Positions 54,642 through 64,000 of a stretch of 64,000 nucleotides of DNA are shown piece by piece. The notes beneath the pieces were generated by a model that ran no database searches, was not told where the DNA came from, and saw only the letters and a program-made list of their open reading frames with translations. A program made the position numbers and the translations under genes. How positions within the stretch are numbered: position 1 is the stretch's first letter; every line of letters starts with the position of its first letter. The stretch comes from Sphingobium sp. CECT 9361 (lineage in GTDB: Bacteria; Pseudomonadota; Alphaproteobacteria; Sphingomonadales; Sphingomonadaceae): contig NZ_CAKKNC010000002.1 of the NCBI RefSeq assembly GCF_918741285.1, positions 62,001 to 126,000 on the forward strand, written 5' to 3'.

Positions 54642-55008
54642 CGGGAAAGGCCAAGGATGAAGAATGACGGTCCCACCTTATAGCAGGTCGGGAAGCACTG
54701 TTGCAATTGTCGAACTATCATTAAGATATGGTAATCTTTGTTGCCAGCAAGGCAATTTAAATGATCTCGCTTCAGCGAGGATTGTGTTGGTGAGAACCCC
54801 TATCAAATGCGCGGACTGGCGAAAGTTAATGCGTCCGCGAATGCAACGCGATGAGCGTTCTTTTAGCCCTAATGCGCACCAAGTCGTCGTGTACAGCAAG
54901 ATTTCGGGTTTTCTTGCAATCTCAGAGCCCGGAACAACGATCGCCGTGTTCCGTGCCCTGAGTACTCCTACGACGGATCATCGCCGAAACGACGATCCGT
55001 CAGCTCGG
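54642..55008. other. Gene-free interval between hydrolase and TonB receptor
   Basis: 367 bp. It should hold the leftward promoter of the hydrolase gene; an AT-rich patch (about 54711-54766) is the best candidate. Its right end contains the hairpin annotated at 54972-55001. I see no gene in it. Confidence 0.5.
54972..55001 (-). terminator. Hairpin downstream of the TonB-receptor gene
   Basis: GACGGATCATCG, loop CCGAAA, CGACGATCCGTC: a 12-bp stem with one mismatch, starting 7 bp after the receptor stop. There is no T-run on the minus strand, so it may be a weak or processing-type terminator. Confidence 0.55.
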
Positions 55009-57426
55009 TTATTGGCGGCCAAAAGGCACCCGCAGCGTAGCGCCGTAGGTGGCCGGTGGCGCATAGATCGACGTGGTGCCCAAAATGCCGAGGTTCAGAG
55101 CATAAGCACGAAACGCCTTGTTGAAGACATTTTTGCCCCAGGCCGTTAAGGCGATCCCGGTCCGCTTGTCGGTGTAGGTCAGAGATGCGTTGGTAACGTT
55201 GTATGCTTTTTGCAGCGATGATGGGCCGTTGGTCACTTCCAGATACTGATCATCATACCAGACGCCGTCGACCTGCGCCGCGACATTCCCGGCACCCATA
55301 TCGACATTGTAACGCAGCAGGTAATTCAGGCTGAACCGCGGTGCATTCGGGAATTTCGCATTGTCGATCGTCTTTTGCGGAAAATCGCACAGGAAGAAGC
55401 CGCCCTGGTTCTTGCAATATTGGGTGTCAGGGGCACCGGGGAAGAACTCCGGTCCGATCTGTGTGCCGGTGGCCGGCACGCTCTTGACCTTCGACACTTG
55501 CCAAGTCGCACCCACGACCGCATCGAAACGGGGCGATGGTGACCAGAAGCTCTCCAACTCCGCGCCCGTGGACGTCGCGTCACTATTGTAGATATGGGGT
55601 ACGCCGCCTGCCAGCGAGAAGGCCTGGTAGTCATCGTACATATAGTGGAACAACGTGCCGTTAAGCCGCAGGGTTCGACCCAACATCGCTGTCTTGAATC
55701 CCGCTTCCAGGCTGTTGAGGGTTTCAGGACGATGTTTGAAATCGGCAGGGTTGATGTTGGACGACAAGGACCAGTTTCCGCCCTTGATACCGCGATTCCA
55801 GGAGGCGAACAGGAGCGTATCGGATGTTGCCTGGTAATTGAGCGATACGCGCGCGGCCCAATCCCTGTACACTTCCCGATTAACGCCGGGCACGACCTGG
55901 GCCAACGCCTCGTCCGTAATCAGGGTCACCGGATTGGGATTAATCGCCGGATCGAGCAATATCGCGGCATAGTTGATCGATTTGTGATCGACGGAATAGC
56001 GACCACCCACCGTCAGCGTCAGCTTGTCCGTCATCGTCACATCGCCCTGTGCAAACAGCGACCAGTTGCGCGACGGCGTTCTGTAGGGCTGATCTACGCT
56101 GGGTGAATTGAAAGCCCCATTCGCAGCGATGGCCAGATCGATAACCGGCGCGCCGGTCACCTGATGATGCCCGTTATAGAGCATGTTGAGGTAATAGCCG
56201 CCAACCTGCCATTTCAGACCGGGCAAGTCGCCGGACAGTCGAACTTCCTGAGAAAACTGATGAAAGCGGATGCCGGTATCCACATTGGCGGTCAGGAAAG
56301 GCGTACCATCGCCATCCTCGTCATAATCTTTGTTGAGCGTCAGATAGTTGGTGATGGACGTCAGCGACAGCGAGTCAGACAGTTTCCAGTTCAGTTCGCC
56401 CTGATAGCTGTTCACTACGCGATCGAGATTACCCTTGCGCTCACCGAAATGCTCCCAAGGGGAAGCGCGTGTGCCGGTAATGCCATTGACGACGCCGCCA
56501 GTGCCATCGCTGAGACCAGCAGCATTAGTGTGACAATAGCCATTGGCTTCGAAATCGCAATTTTCAAAGACATAGCCCCCAGTGGCGACGTGATTGTCTT
56601 CCGCATGTTTGTACCAGAGGCTGATCGTGGCATCGGGGGATACGTCATATTGGAGGTTGATGCGGGCAGCCCAGCCGTTGCGACCGCCCAAATCCTGGCC
56701 GCTGCCGTTCAATATCGTTCCGTCGGCGAGGGCCGTGTCGCGCGATTTGATATAGCCATCGGCTTTTTCGATCCGGCCTGCGGCGCGCACGCGCAGACCG
56801 GGCGCTATTGCGCCACCGATACCGCCTTCCAGCGACCACGCATTGTAGCGGCCATAGTCGCCCTGAGCATAGCCATTGAATTCATTCTCGCTGGCGTCGT
56901 TGCTAAGATAATGGATGAGGCCACCCGTGGCATTGCGACCAAACAGCGTGCCTTGCGGCCCACGCAACACTTCCACCCGCTTGATATCAAAAAGCTGCCC
57001 CGACAGCGCATTCATCGACGCCACATAGGCGTTGTCCTGATAAACTGCGACAGGCGCTTCCAGATTGTCAGTGAAGTTGTTCTGCGAAATGCCGCGCAGG
57101 CTAAAGATGGTCAGGTTGGGCGACCAGGCGTTGAAATGCAGGGCCGGGATCTGTTGAGTGATCTGCGTGGTTTCGCGGATGCCGAGACGCTGGATCTGCT
57201 CTCCCGAAAAAGCGCTGATGGAAATCGGCACCTTTTGAAGACTTTCACCACGCTTCGTCGCGGTAACGACAATCTCACCCAGCATGCTGCTGCTCTGCGT
57301 CTCGGTGGTGTCCTGCGACGGTGGCGACTCGGTGGACTGCGCCCGGGCTGGTGCCGCGCTCGCCAATGCGACACTACCCAGAGCCAAAGCCAAGAGGCTC
57401 ACCTTGGCATGATCAAACCCTGTCAT
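55009..57426 (-). CDS. TonB-dependent outer-membrane receptor
   Basis: 805 aa from the ATG at 57426, which begins a signal peptide (VSLLALALGSVALASAAPAR). TonB-box-like LGEIVVTATKRGESLQKVPI is followed by the plug (LRGISQNNFTDNLEAPVAVY; RVEVLRGPQGTLFGRNATGG) and a beta-barrel ending FGRQ. This subfamily (ETQ-rich start, EIVVTATKR, RGPQGTLFGRNATGG) is expanded in sphingomonads for aromatic, steroid or sugar uptake. It is divergent from a flavin monooxygenase-like gene, which hints at an aromatic or steroid-like substrate. Confidence 0.93.
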   Translation of the reverse strand: MTGFDHAKVSLLALALGSVALASAAPARAQSTESPPSQDTTETQSSSMLGEIVVTATKRGESLQKVPISISAFSGEQIQRLGIRETTQITQQIPALHFNAWSPNLTIFSLRGISQNNFTDNLEAPVAVYQDNAYVASMNALSGQLFDIKRVEVLRGPQGTLFGRNATGGLIHYLSNDASENEFNGYAQGDYGRYNAWSLEGGIGGAIAPGLRVRAAGRIEKADGYIKSRDTALADGTILNGSGQDLGGRNGWAARINLQYDVSPDATISLWYKHAEDNHVATGGYVFENCDFEANGYCHTNAAGLSDGTGGVVNGITGTRASPWEHFGERKGNLDRVVNSYQGELNWKLSDSLSLTSITNYLTLNKDYDEDGDGTPFLTANVDTGIRFHQFSQEVRLSGDLPGLKWQVGGYYLNMLYNGHHQVTGAPVIDLAIAANGAFNSPSVDQPYRTPSRNWSLFAQGDVTMTDKLTLTVGGRYSVDHKSINYAAILLDPAINPNPVTLITDEALAQVVPGVNREVYRDWAARVSLNYQATSDTLLFASWNRGIKGGNWSLSSNINPADFKHRPETLNSLEAGFKTAMLGRTLRLNGTLFHYMYDDYQAFSLAGGVPHIYNSDATSTGAELESFWSPSPRFDAVVGATWQVSKVKSVPATGTQIGPEFFPGAPDTQYCKNQGGFFLCDFPQKTIDNAKFPNAPRFSLNYLLRYNVDMGAGNVAAQVDGVWYDDQYLEVTNGPSSLQKAYNVTNASLTYTDKRTGIALTAWGKNVFNKAFRAYALNLGILGTTSIYAPPATYGATLRVPFGRQ

Positions 57427-57786
57427 ATTTATCTCCCCATTTATTGAACGATAGCCAAAGAGGCTGCTTTGCTCCGTTCCTTCCTGCATCGCCCGATTGC
57501 CTCTTTTGAGGTCTACTAAATCAAACGATGAAGATGGTATTACTATTATTGTTGCATACGAACAACGAAAATCATTCAACACGTTGCAGCCAAACAATTT
57601 CATGCTTAAACTAATTTTGGGCCTCAATATATTGCATTATAGCATTGATTTTAAGAGATAATTTACAAGAATTGCTGATGATCGAAGGTTTATTATTGGG
57701 AACAATAAGGTGTATATTGATGTATTGTCACGATATAGTGCACGGCGTATAAGGCTGAACAATCGCTGATGAAATAGGGAGGGTTT
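57427..57786. promoter_or_regulatory. Divergent control region, TonB receptor / monooxygenase
   Basis: 360 bp, clearly more AT-rich than the surroundings. It carries inverted repeats GTTGCATACGAACAAC (about 57554-57569) and TTATTATTGGGAACAATAA (about 57690-57708). AGGGAGG at 57778-57784 is a strong but close ribosome site for the monooxygenase-like gene. An operator for a catabolic regulator is likely, but no regulator gene is adjacent. Confidence 0.5.
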
Positions 57787-58995
57787 ATGCCAGAGAAGGT
57801 CGCAATGGCTGCCGTGGAGCCCGTCGGGATACCGACGCCGGACACGCTGATTAAACGCGCGCTCGCGCTTGTCCCGGTTCTCCGTGAACGCGAAGCAGCG
57901 ACTTGTGATGCGGGACAAGTATCCGCTCAGACGATACAGGATTTCACCGACGCTGGCTTTTTCCGCGTCCTCCAGCCCGCTCGGTTTGGCGGCTACGAGA
58001 TGGCACCGGATCTTTATTGCAGTATCAGTCGCATATTGGCTGAAGGCTGCATGAGCAGCGCATGGGTCTATGGCGTGGTCGCGGTCCATAATTGGCAACT
58101 CGCCCTGTTCGACGCGCGAGCGGCAGAGGATGTCTGGGGAACCGATAGCGATGTCCGCATCAGTTCTTCTTACATGCCATGCGGCAAGGTCGTGCGCGTT
58201 GAGGGTGGCTATCGACTGAGCGGTCGCTGGGCCTTCTCCAGTGGATCGGCGCATTGTGACTGGGTCATTCTGGGCGTCCACATCCCCTCGCCCGATGGCG
58301 GCGCACCCGATCCCTGCAATTTCCTGGTGCCTCGAAGCGATTATACCATTATCGACACCTGGGACGTCATGGGTCTGCGCGGTACCGGCAGCAACGACAT
58401 CGTCGTTGAAGACGCATTCGTACCCGATCATCGCATTATCCGCGAAATGGACATGTTCGAATTGAACTGCCCGGGGCATGCGGTGCATCAAGCAAGCCTC
58501 TATAAAATTCCTTTTGCCCAACTGTTCAACCGCACGGTATCGACCACGTCATTGGGCAGTCTCAAGCGCGCCCTGGATGTATTTATCGAAGGCATGCGCA
58601 CCAAGCGCGCGACCTATACCGGACTTAAACTGGCCAGCGACAGCACCATCCAGGAAGCGGTCGCCGAAGTCGTGTTGACGCTGGACGATATGGAACTACG
58701 ACTGGCGCGCGATTTGGCGGAATTATCCGATCGAGCGGCGCGCGACGACTGGAGCGATGAGCGGCGCGCGGCGCTGGGCTTGTCGACTACCACCATGGTG
58801 AGCCGATGCGTGAAGGCGATCGACCTGCTGATGCAATTCAGCGGTGGCAAGGCGATCTATCGGGGCAACGTCGTCCAACGTGCGTTCCTCGACATCCACT
58901 GCGCCCGCGCCCACGTCGCGAACAATCCCTACCCCTATGCACGTAATTTTGGCGCCATGGCATTCGGCGCACCTAATGATTGCTACGATATCTAG
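57787..58995 (+). CDS. Acyl-CoA-dehydrogenase-fold flavin monooxygenase (HsaA/HpaB-C2-like)
   Basis: 402 aa. N-terminal helical domain (LVPVLREREAATCDAGQVSA; LQPARFGGYEMAPDLYCSIS), beta domain (GRWAFSSGSAHCDWVILGVH; WDVMGLRGTGSNDIVVEDAF) and C-terminal helices (GNVVQRAFLDIHCARAHVAN). This is the oxygenase pattern of two-component flavin monooxygenases such as 3-HSA hydroxylase and p-hydroxyphenylacetate hydroxylase. It needs a separate flavin reductase, which is not in the window. It probably hydroxylates an aromatic or phenolic compound taken up by the divergent TonB receptor. Confidence 0.82.
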   Translation: MPEKVAMAAVEPVGIPTPDTLIKRALALVPVLREREAATCDAGQVSAQTIQDFTDAGFFRVLQPARFGGYEMAPDLYCSISRILAEGCMSSAWVYGVVAVHNWQLALFDARAAEDVWGTDSDVRISSSYMPCGKVVRVEGGYRLSGRWAFSSGSAHCDWVILGVHIPSPDGGAPDPCNFLVPRSDYTIIDTWDVMGLRGTGSNDIVVEDAFVPDHRIIREMDMFELNCPGHAVHQASLYKIPFAQLFNRTVSTTSLGSLKRALDVFIEGMRTKRATYTGLKLASDSTIQEAVAEVVLTLDDMELRLARDLAELSDRAARDDWSDERRAALGLSTTTMVSRCVKAIDLLMQFSGGKAIYRGNVVQRAFLDIHCARAHVANNPYPYARNFGAMAFGAPNDCYDI

Positions 58996-59196
58996 ACGGG
59001 GGACCTATAGCGGATAGGGACATGTGCATGGCCCTATCCGCATCGGCCGACCTGTAGAAAATCGCCTATAGCACTATCAACGCACCGCTCGCCGGACTGG
59101 ATATTGGCGCGCGGATAATCGAGCTACGCCCGGCGTTGCATTCGATGCGGCCACCCACCGTTAGGACACCTTCACCCAACGCGACGCTCCAGCCCC

Positions 59197-59655
59197 TCAG
59201 ATCGGGCGTGTCCGCCACATCGCGATGGGCATCAACGTCATCACCGGCTCGTCATCCTGATTGAACACCGTGATCTTCGACTTGACGATACCCATTTCCG
59301 GGCGGCGCCGCGACGGCGTCTTTTCGACCACTTCCGCTTCGCAGCGCAGGACATCGCCGGGGTAACAGGGGCGCAGCCACCGCAGTTCATCCACGCCCAA
59401 TGCACCCAGGCTGGCTTCCTGCCGCTCCGGCTGTTGCTGAATATGCGCGACGAACATCGCCATGAACATGCTAGCGGTGTGCCATCCGCTGGCCGCGATA
59501 CGCTGGAAATGAGTGCGCGCAGCGGCTTCGTCGGACAAGTGGAAGGGTTGCGGGTCATATTTTCCCGCAAAGTCGATCACCTCGTCGCGCCCGACGGTGT
59601 AACTGCCGAAGCGTTCGACTTCGCCAATTGCGATGTCTTCGAAATAATGGGCCAT
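59197..59655 (-). CDS. MaoC-family (hot-dog) hydratase-like protein
   Basis: 152 aa from the ATG at 59655. Hot-dog fold with hydratase motif YDPQPFHLSDEAAARTHF and GWHTASMFMAMFVAHIQ; C-terminus VFNQDDEPVMTLMPIAMWRT. It probably hydrates an enoyl-CoA. Beside the monooxygenase and TonB receptor it may belong to the same degradation set, although it could be a stand-alone gene. Confidence 0.87.
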   Translation of the reverse strand: MAHYFEDIAIGEVERFGSYTVGRDEVIDFAGKYDPQPFHLSDEAAARTHFQRIAASGWHTASMFMAMFVAHIQQQPERQEASLGALGVDELRWLRPCYPGDVLRCEAEVVEKTPSRRRPEMGIVKSKITVFNQDDEPVMTLMPIAMWRTRPI

Positions 59656-59725
59656 ATCAGTTTCAACCTGCAACGTTATTGGGCGGGTCTATGTGCGCTT
59701 TCCGTGCGCGTCAACCCGCCTCGCG

Positions 59726-60826
59726 TTACACGTTGAACCGAAACATCATGATGTCGCCATCTTGCGTTACATATTCCTTGCCTTCGGACCGCCACTTGCC
59801 CGCTTCCTTGGCGCCCGCTTCACCGCCGAACTTGACGTAGTCGTCAAACGCCATGGTCTCCGCCCGGATGAAGCCCTTCTCGAAGTCGCTATGGATCGCG
59901 CCTGCCGCCTGCGGTGCCTTCGATCCCTTGTCGACGGTCCAGGCACGCGCTTCCTTAGGTCCAACCGTGAAGAAGGTGATGAGGCCCAGCAACTCATATC
60001 CCGCCCGGATGATCCGCGCGAGACCGGCCTCTGCCAGCCCCAGCGCCTCAAGATACTCGCCACGTTCCTCGACCGGCATGGTGATCAGTTCCGCTTCGAT
60101 GGCCGCCGAGACGATGACCGCACTCGCGCCTTCGCTGTGCGCCTTTTCGAACACCCGCGCGCTGAAAGCATTGCCTTCCGCCGCGCTGGCTTCATCGACG
60201 TTGCAGACATACAGAACCGGCTTGCTGGTCAACAACTGCGCCTGCGCGAACAGGCGCTCTTCTTCTTCGTCCCGAGGCTTGGTGAGGCGCGCAGGCTTGC
60301 CTTCGCGCAGCAGGTCGAGTGCCTGTCCCAGAACGGCTGCTGCGGCCTTGGCTTCCTTGTCGCCTTGCTGGCCCTTCTTGAGCAGCGCCGGAACCCGCTT
60401 TTCCAGGCTCTCAAGATCGGACAGCATCAACTCGGTCTCGACTGTCTCCGCGTCGGCGATCGGGTCGATCTTGCCTTCGACATGCGTAATGTCGTCATCC
60501 TCGAAGCAGCGCAGCACGTGAACGATGGCATCGACTTCGCGGATATTGGCGAGGAACTGGTTGCCCAGACCTTCGCCCTTCGATGCGCCACGCACGAGGC
60601 CCGCAATGTCGACGAACGCCAACTGCGTCTCGATGATCTTCCCGCTGCCGCCGATCTTGGCGATCTGGTCGAGCCGCGGGTCGGGGACTGCGACGTTGCC
60701 GACATTCGGCTCGATCGTGCAGAACGGATAATTGGCCGCCTGCGCCGCCTGCGTCTCCGTCAGCGCGTTGAACAAAGTGGACTTGCCGACATTGGGCAGT
60801 CCGACGATACCGCATTTGAAACCCAT
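59726..60826 (-). CDS. ychF: YchF, redox-regulated ATPase of the OBG family
   Basis: 366 aa. P-loop [52 protein letters not shown] and the C-terminal TGS-like end ([20 protein letters not shown]). YchF binds ATP rather than GTP and associates with ribosomes. It lies 28 bp after pth, the common pth-ychF pair. Confidence 0.97.
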   Translation of the reverse strand: MGFKCGIVGLPNVGKSTLFNALTETQAAQAANYPFCTIEPNVGNVAVPDPRLDQIAKIGGSGKIIETQLAFVDIAGLVRGASKGEGLGNQFLANIREVDAIVHVLRCFEDDDITHVEGKIDPIADAETVETELMLSDLESLEKRVPALLKKGQQGDKEAKAAAAVLGQALDLLREGKPARLTKPRDEEEERLFAQAQLLTSKPVLYVCNVDEASAAEGNAFSARVFEKAHSEGASAVIVSAAIEAELITMPVEERGEYLEALGLAEAGLARIIRAGYELLGLITFFTVGPKEARAWTVDKGSKAPQAAGAIHSDFEKGFIRAETMAFDDYVKFGGEAGAKEAGKWRSEGKEYVTQDGDIMMFRFNV

Positions 60827-60853
60827 ATTTCTGGTCCCGCCTTACTTGAAAAA

Positions 60854-61423
60854 TCAATCCGCCAGCCGAACGGCGACGTCATTCATGAACCGCACATCGT
60901 CGCCTTCTGCCAGCCAGTGCGATTCTGCGCCGATGGCCCCCAGCATATCCGAAAGCGGGTCCATTTCCGCCTTCGCATAATTGCCCAGCACATAGCCATG
61001 GACCCGGTCTTTGTGCCCCGGATGTCCGATGCCGATCCGCACCCGGCGAAACTCCGGCCCGATATGCGCATCCATCGACCGAAGGCCATTATGCCCCGCC
61101 GTCCCGCCGCCGCGCTTCACCTTCACCTTGAAAGGCGCCAGGTCCAGCTCGTCGTGGAACACGGTGACGTCCTGTGGCTCCAGCTTGTAGAAGCGCATCG
61201 CTTCGCCAACAGCGCGGCCGCTTTCGTTCATGAACGTCGCGGGCTTTAACAGCAGCAGCTTTTCGCTGCCAATCCGGCCTTCGCTGGCCCAACCCTGAAA
61301 CTTGCGCGATGGGGCGGTGAAGTTGTGCAACTCGGCAATGATGTCCGCCGCCATGAAGCCCACATTATGCCGGTTAAGTGCATATTGCGGACCAGGATTG
61401 CCGAGGCCGACCCAGAGCTGCAT
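60854..61423 (-). CDS. pth: Peptidyl-tRNA hydrolase
   Basis: 189 aa from the ATG at 61423. Catalytic N-terminus MQLWVGLGNPGPQYALNRHN with the active-site His, LLLKPATFMNESGRAVGEAM, FHDELDLAPFKVKVKRGGGT and GHNGLRSMDAHIG. It releases peptides from stalled peptidyl-tRNA. It follows rplY, with a terminator between them. Confidence 0.97.
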   Translation of the reverse strand: MQLWVGLGNPGPQYALNRHNVGFMAADIIAELHNFTAPSRKFQGWASEGRIGSEKLLLLKPATFMNESGRAVGEAMRFYKLEPQDVTVFHDELDLAPFKVKVKRGGGTAGHNGLRSMDAHIGPEFRRVRIGIGHPGHKDRVHGYVLGNYAKAEMDPLSDMLGAIGAESHWLAEGDDVRFMNDVAVRLAD

Positions 61424-61436
61424 TGGTTCATTCGCT

Positions 61437-61478
61437 CCAAAACACAAACCCCGCCCGTTCTCCAAGGAACGAACGGGG
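61437..61478 (-). terminator. Rho-independent terminator of rplY
   Basis: On the minus strand: CCCCGTTCGTTC, loop CTTGGA, GAACGGGCGGGG (12-bp stem with two G-U pairs), followed by TTTGTGTTTT. It starts 30 bp after the rplY stop and would limit read-through into pth. Confidence 0.85.
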
Positions 61479-61507
61479 CTGGGTTAGCGTCACAAAAGAC
61501 AAACAGC

Positions 61508-62131
61508 TTATGCCGCTGCTTCGCCTTCTTCGCCCTCGGCTGCTTCGCCATCGCTGCTCTTCAGCGCGGAGGGAGCAACGATCGTGGCGATCGTGAAGTC
61601 ACGGTCGTCAATGGCCGACTTCGCGCCCTTGGGCAGCTTCACGGCGCTGATGTGGATCGAATCGCCCACTTCAAAGCCGGTCAGGTCGACAACGATATCG
61701 TCAGGGATGTCCGACGCATCAACGATCAGTTCCAGCTCATGACGGACGACGTTAAGAACGCCGCCACGCTTCAGGCCAGGTGCTGCTTCTTCGTTTTCGA
61801 AGCGGACAGGCACGTTCACATGCACTTCTGCATGTTCGGAAACGCGCAGGAAATCGACATGCAGCGGGCGATCGCTGACGGGATGGAATGCGACGTCCTT
61901 GGGAAGCGTGCGGACTTTCTTGCCGTTTGCTTCGACCATGATGACGCTGTTCATGAAGTGGCCGGTGCCCAGCAGCTTGTTCAGCGCCTTTTCTTCAACA
62001 TGAACCAAAACAGGTTCTTCGTTCATTCCGTATATGACGGCGGGTACGCGGCCCTCGCGGCGGAGAGCGCGGGAGGCTCCCTTGCCTGCCCGATCGCGTG
62101 CCTCGGCCGACAGCGTAAGCTGATCGCTCAT
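61508..62131 (-). CDS. rplY: Ribosomal protein bL25 with Ctc-type C-terminal extension
   Basis: 207 aa. L25 domain ([40 protein letters not shown]) and TL5/CTC-type C-terminal domain ([20 protein letters not shown]), then an acidic tail ([12 protein letters not shown]). It binds 5S rRNA and has a stress-related role. It is separated by a terminator from pth. Confidence 0.97.
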   Translation of the reverse strand: MSDQLTLSAEARDRAGKGASRALRREGRVPAVIYGMNEEPVLVHVEEKALNKLLGTGHFMNSVIMVEANGKKVRTLPKDVAFHPVSDRPLHVDFLRVSEHAEVHVNVPVRFENEEAAPGLKRGGVLNVVRHELELIVDASDIPDDIVVDLTGFEVGDSIHISAVKLPKGAKSAIDDRDFTIATIVAPSALKSSDGEAAEGEEGEAAA

Positions 62132-62257
62132 TGCGTGTCTCCAAAACTGGTAAGTGGTTACAATATTCCCGTCACGCCTCCAGGGATGACCATAACGGGA
62201 GCGGGGCCATTAGCAGAAATCGCGCGAAAGGCAAGGGTGCGTGTCGACGCCGCGCGC

Positions 62258-63142
62258 CTACTGTATCTTCGTCACCTTGTACCCTTGCTGCTCCAGCAGG
62301 GTCAGGAGATTGTCCGGCCCAGCCAGATGCGCGGCACCCACCGCTATGAAGGGACGTCCGGGCAGCAACGGGATACGCGCCGCCCATTTCCGGTTGCGAT
62401 CCGTCAGCAGCGGTCCCGCCAGTTCCGGCTCCGGCGCAAGGTCGGCCACGAAATCGCGCGCAATCACCTTCATGTCGCCGGCCAGCCATGCGCGCAGCAT
62501 CTGGGCGTAATCGTCCTTGCCCGCATTCCCCTGTTCCACAGTGTCCCGCAAAAGCCGTCGCTGCACCTCTTCGGGCAGGCGGTCGAACAGCGCGAACTGG
62601 TCCTCGACCGTTTCCAATCCCAAGATCGGTTTGTCTTCCGCCTTGAATGCCTTGGTCAGCGTCGGCTCCACGCCATCGTCACCCGAAACACCGCTGTCGC
62701 TCTGCCCCACCGTGGCCAGCCGCAATGCTGCAGCCCAGCTTTCGTAACGGGACAGATCGTCGGTTCGCATCCCCCCACGCTCGGCCAACGCTTCCAGCGC
62801 AGGCCTGTCGGACGCCGGAACACGGGCCGCAAGCGGGGGCAAGCCAGCGCTCAAACCCATCTCGTCGAAAATCTTCTGTGTTTTCGCTACGTCGTCCAGT
62901 CCCGATGCTTCCAGAACCAGTCTGTCGGACGATGCCATTGCCTGCCGCAGCGCCTGCGTTTGCCAGTCTGTATCTCGCGGGAGAACATGGATCGTCCCAA
63001 ATATAAAGCCCTTCTGTCCGTCCTTCTCGATTTTCCAAAGGGCCGGTCCGGTCTGTCGACTGGCTTCGCGCTCATCGGCTTTACATGCTCCCAGCAGGAG
63101 CAGGACTAGCCCGATGACGGTAATGAACTGCTTGCGGATCAA
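62258..63142 (-). CDS. GumN/TraB-fold lipoprotein
   Basis: 294 aa. Lipoprotein signal (TVIGLVLLLLGAC, lipobox LLGAC) then TraB/GumN domain: LWKIEKDGQKGFIFGTIHVL, DRLVLEASGLDDVAKTQKIF, and the C-terminal FIAVGAAHLAGPDNLLTLLE. This fold includes metal-dependent protease homologues; here it is probably anchored at the outer membrane. It is unrelated to conjugal TraB. A second member follows it at 63150. Confidence 0.88.
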   Translation of the reverse strand: MIRKQFITVIGLVLLLLGACKADEREASRQTGPALWKIEKDGQKGFIFGTIHVLPRDTDWQTQALRQAMASSDRLVLEASGLDDVAKTQKIFDEMGLSAGLPPLAARVPASDRPALEALAERGGMRTDDLSRYESWAAALRLATVGQSDSGVSGDDGVEPTLTKAFKAEDKPILGLETVEDQFALFDRLPEEVQRRLLRDTVEQGNAGKDDYAQMLRAWLAGDMKVIARDFVADLAPEPELAGPLLTDRNRKWAARIPLLPGRPFIAVGAAHLAGPDNLLTLLEQQGYKVTKIQ

Positions 63143-63149
63143 GAGCGGA

Positions 63150-64000
63150 TCACTTCAATCCGAAATCGGCTTTGGTCACCCGCTGCGTCTTTATGCCCAG
63201 CGTTTCGAGCTGATCCTGCACATCCTTCGGCCCCGCCAGATGTCCCGCACCGACCGCGATAAACACGGTGCCCGGATTGTCCAGCCGTGCCTTGATCCAC
63301 TTTGCCCAATTGGCATTGCGATTGAACAGCAGCACCTGCGCCAGCTCTGGCGTGGTCTCCAGCGAGGCATTCATCTCGCGCCCCAGCGCTTCGGTCTCGC
63401 CCTTCTTCCAGCTTGCGATCATCTGGTCGAATGTCTTCTGCATGTCGGGCAATTCCGCGACGGTCGCATTCAGGAACGCCACCTGCTGTTCTTCTGGCAG
63501 GCCCGCGAAATAGCCAAGCTGCTGATCGACCGTCTCCAGCCCCTCGACCGGCTTGCCTGCCTGCTTCGCAGCCGCAGTCAGTATCTTTTCCACGCCCTGA
63601 TCGGCGGCGAAGCCCAGTTTGCTCAGCGGCGCAACGGCCAGTGTAACGCCCGCCATCCAGGGATAAAACTGCTCCAGCGCCTGCCAAGGAATGCCGTTGG
63701 CGGTCATCGCGGCGACGTAAGCGGCGCGCTTGTCCGCCGCCAGCTTTTCACTGAGCGGCGGCCCATCGGGGTCTATGCCCAGCGTTGTGACCTTCTGCAT
63801 CATCGTCGCCTGATCCGGCTCGACCATTTCGAGTACGAGCGTGTCGGCTTTGTCGAACGCAGCCTTCACTTCGTCGTCGAACCAAACCGTACCCGGCTTC
63901 AACACATGCACGCTGCCGAACAGATAGATGGTGGTGTCCGCGTCCTTCACCACCCAAAGGGCAGGATCGGCGCTTGGTTCGGGCGTCTGCGCCGCGACGG
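63150..64000 (-). CDS. GumN/TraB-fold protein, N-terminus off window
   Basis: Open from the right edge to a stop at 63150 (283 codons seen). The same fold as its neighbour: WVVKDADTTIYLFGSVHVLK, TLVLEMVEPDQATMMQKVTT, FIAVGAGHLAGPKDVQDQLE. An in-frame Met at 63953 lies inside the conserved start of the domain (before DTTIYLFGSVH), so the true start and signal peptide are beyond 64000. It lies 8 bp upstream of the other member, so the two are likely co-transcribed duplicates. Confidence 0.88.
   Translation of the reverse strand, partial: VAAQTPEPSADPALWVVKDADTTIYLFGSVHVLKPGTVWFDDEVKAAFDKADTLVLEMVEPDQATMMQKVTTLGIDPDGPPLSEKLAADKRAAYVAAMTANGIPWQALEQFYPWMAGVTLAVAPLSKLGFAADQGVEKILTAAAKQAGKPVEGLETVDQQLGYFAGLPEEQQVAFLNATVAELPDMQKTFDQMIASWKKGETEALGREMNASLETTPELAQVLLFNRNANWAKWIKARLDNPGTVFIAVGAGHLAGPKDVQDQLETLGIKTQRVTKADFGLK

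Noticed and set aside
62258-64000. Reading the two TraB-named domains as conjugation TraB
   Set aside because: They have the GumN/TraB protease-like fold (GTIHVL, AVGAAHLAG) and lie among core genes; conjugal TraB is at 9049-10389.

Overview
The window is alphaproteobacterial chromosome, most likely from a Sphingomonadaceae member (Sphingobium, Novosphingobium or Sphingomonas type). The signs are high GC, the mreBCD-mrdA-rodA and rplY-pth-ychF arrangements, a large TonB-dependent receptor, two GumN/TraB-fold proteins and an F-type transfer operon of the kind found on sphingomonad plasmids and integrative elements. Three blocks can be seen.

Block 1 (1 to about 33143) is the right part of a conjugative element. 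A leftward operon (12364 to 1, running off the edge) encodes an F-type (MPF-F) type IV secretion system in the order traA-L-E-K-B-dsbC-V-C-orf-trbI-traF-traW-traU-trbC-traN, with start and stop codons overlapping at most junctions. To its right lie two small regulators, a HEPN protein, and an accessory cluster: a two-domain AAA ATPase diverging from a WYL regulator, an AddB-like nuclease, an AddA-like helicase, and a helicase remnant fused to it by a deletion. Then come a nuclease-like protein, a NYN-LOTUS protein and a phosphatase/ADP-ribosylglycohydrolase fusion. The block ends with an IS110-family transposase, an S24-type repressor whose catalytic dyad is lost, and a nested IS stack: an IS256-type element inside an IS110/IS1111-type element, itself inside an IS5-type element.

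Block 2 (33144 to 44835) is an 11.7-kb island between a 45-bp copy of the 3' end of tRNA-Lys(CTT) at 33144-33188 and the intact tRNA at 44836-44911. It carries copper genes (cueR, a DUF2933 protein, the CopA ATPase, copD, a multicopper oxidase) among several broken genes (copC, copB, a Cys/His protein, DUF411, a methyltransferase fragment and a TRIC fragment), plus a wrbA-ygiD-doxX operon diverging from a LysR regulator. It has no integrase or transfer genes. Both right ends share a 23-bp motif whose CTACCT core begins exactly 85 bp from the tRNA repeat. I read the layout as a conjugative element and a cis-mobilizable-type island stacked in tandem at one tRNA.

Block 3 (44836 to 64000) is core chromosome: tRNA-Lys, the rod-shape operon mreB-mreC-mreD-mrdA-rodA, mutL, a small catabolic-looking group (alpha/beta hydrolase, TonB receptor, flavin monooxygenase-like protein, MaoC hydratase-like protein), ychF, pth, rplY and two GumN/TraB-fold genes, the second cut by the right edge.
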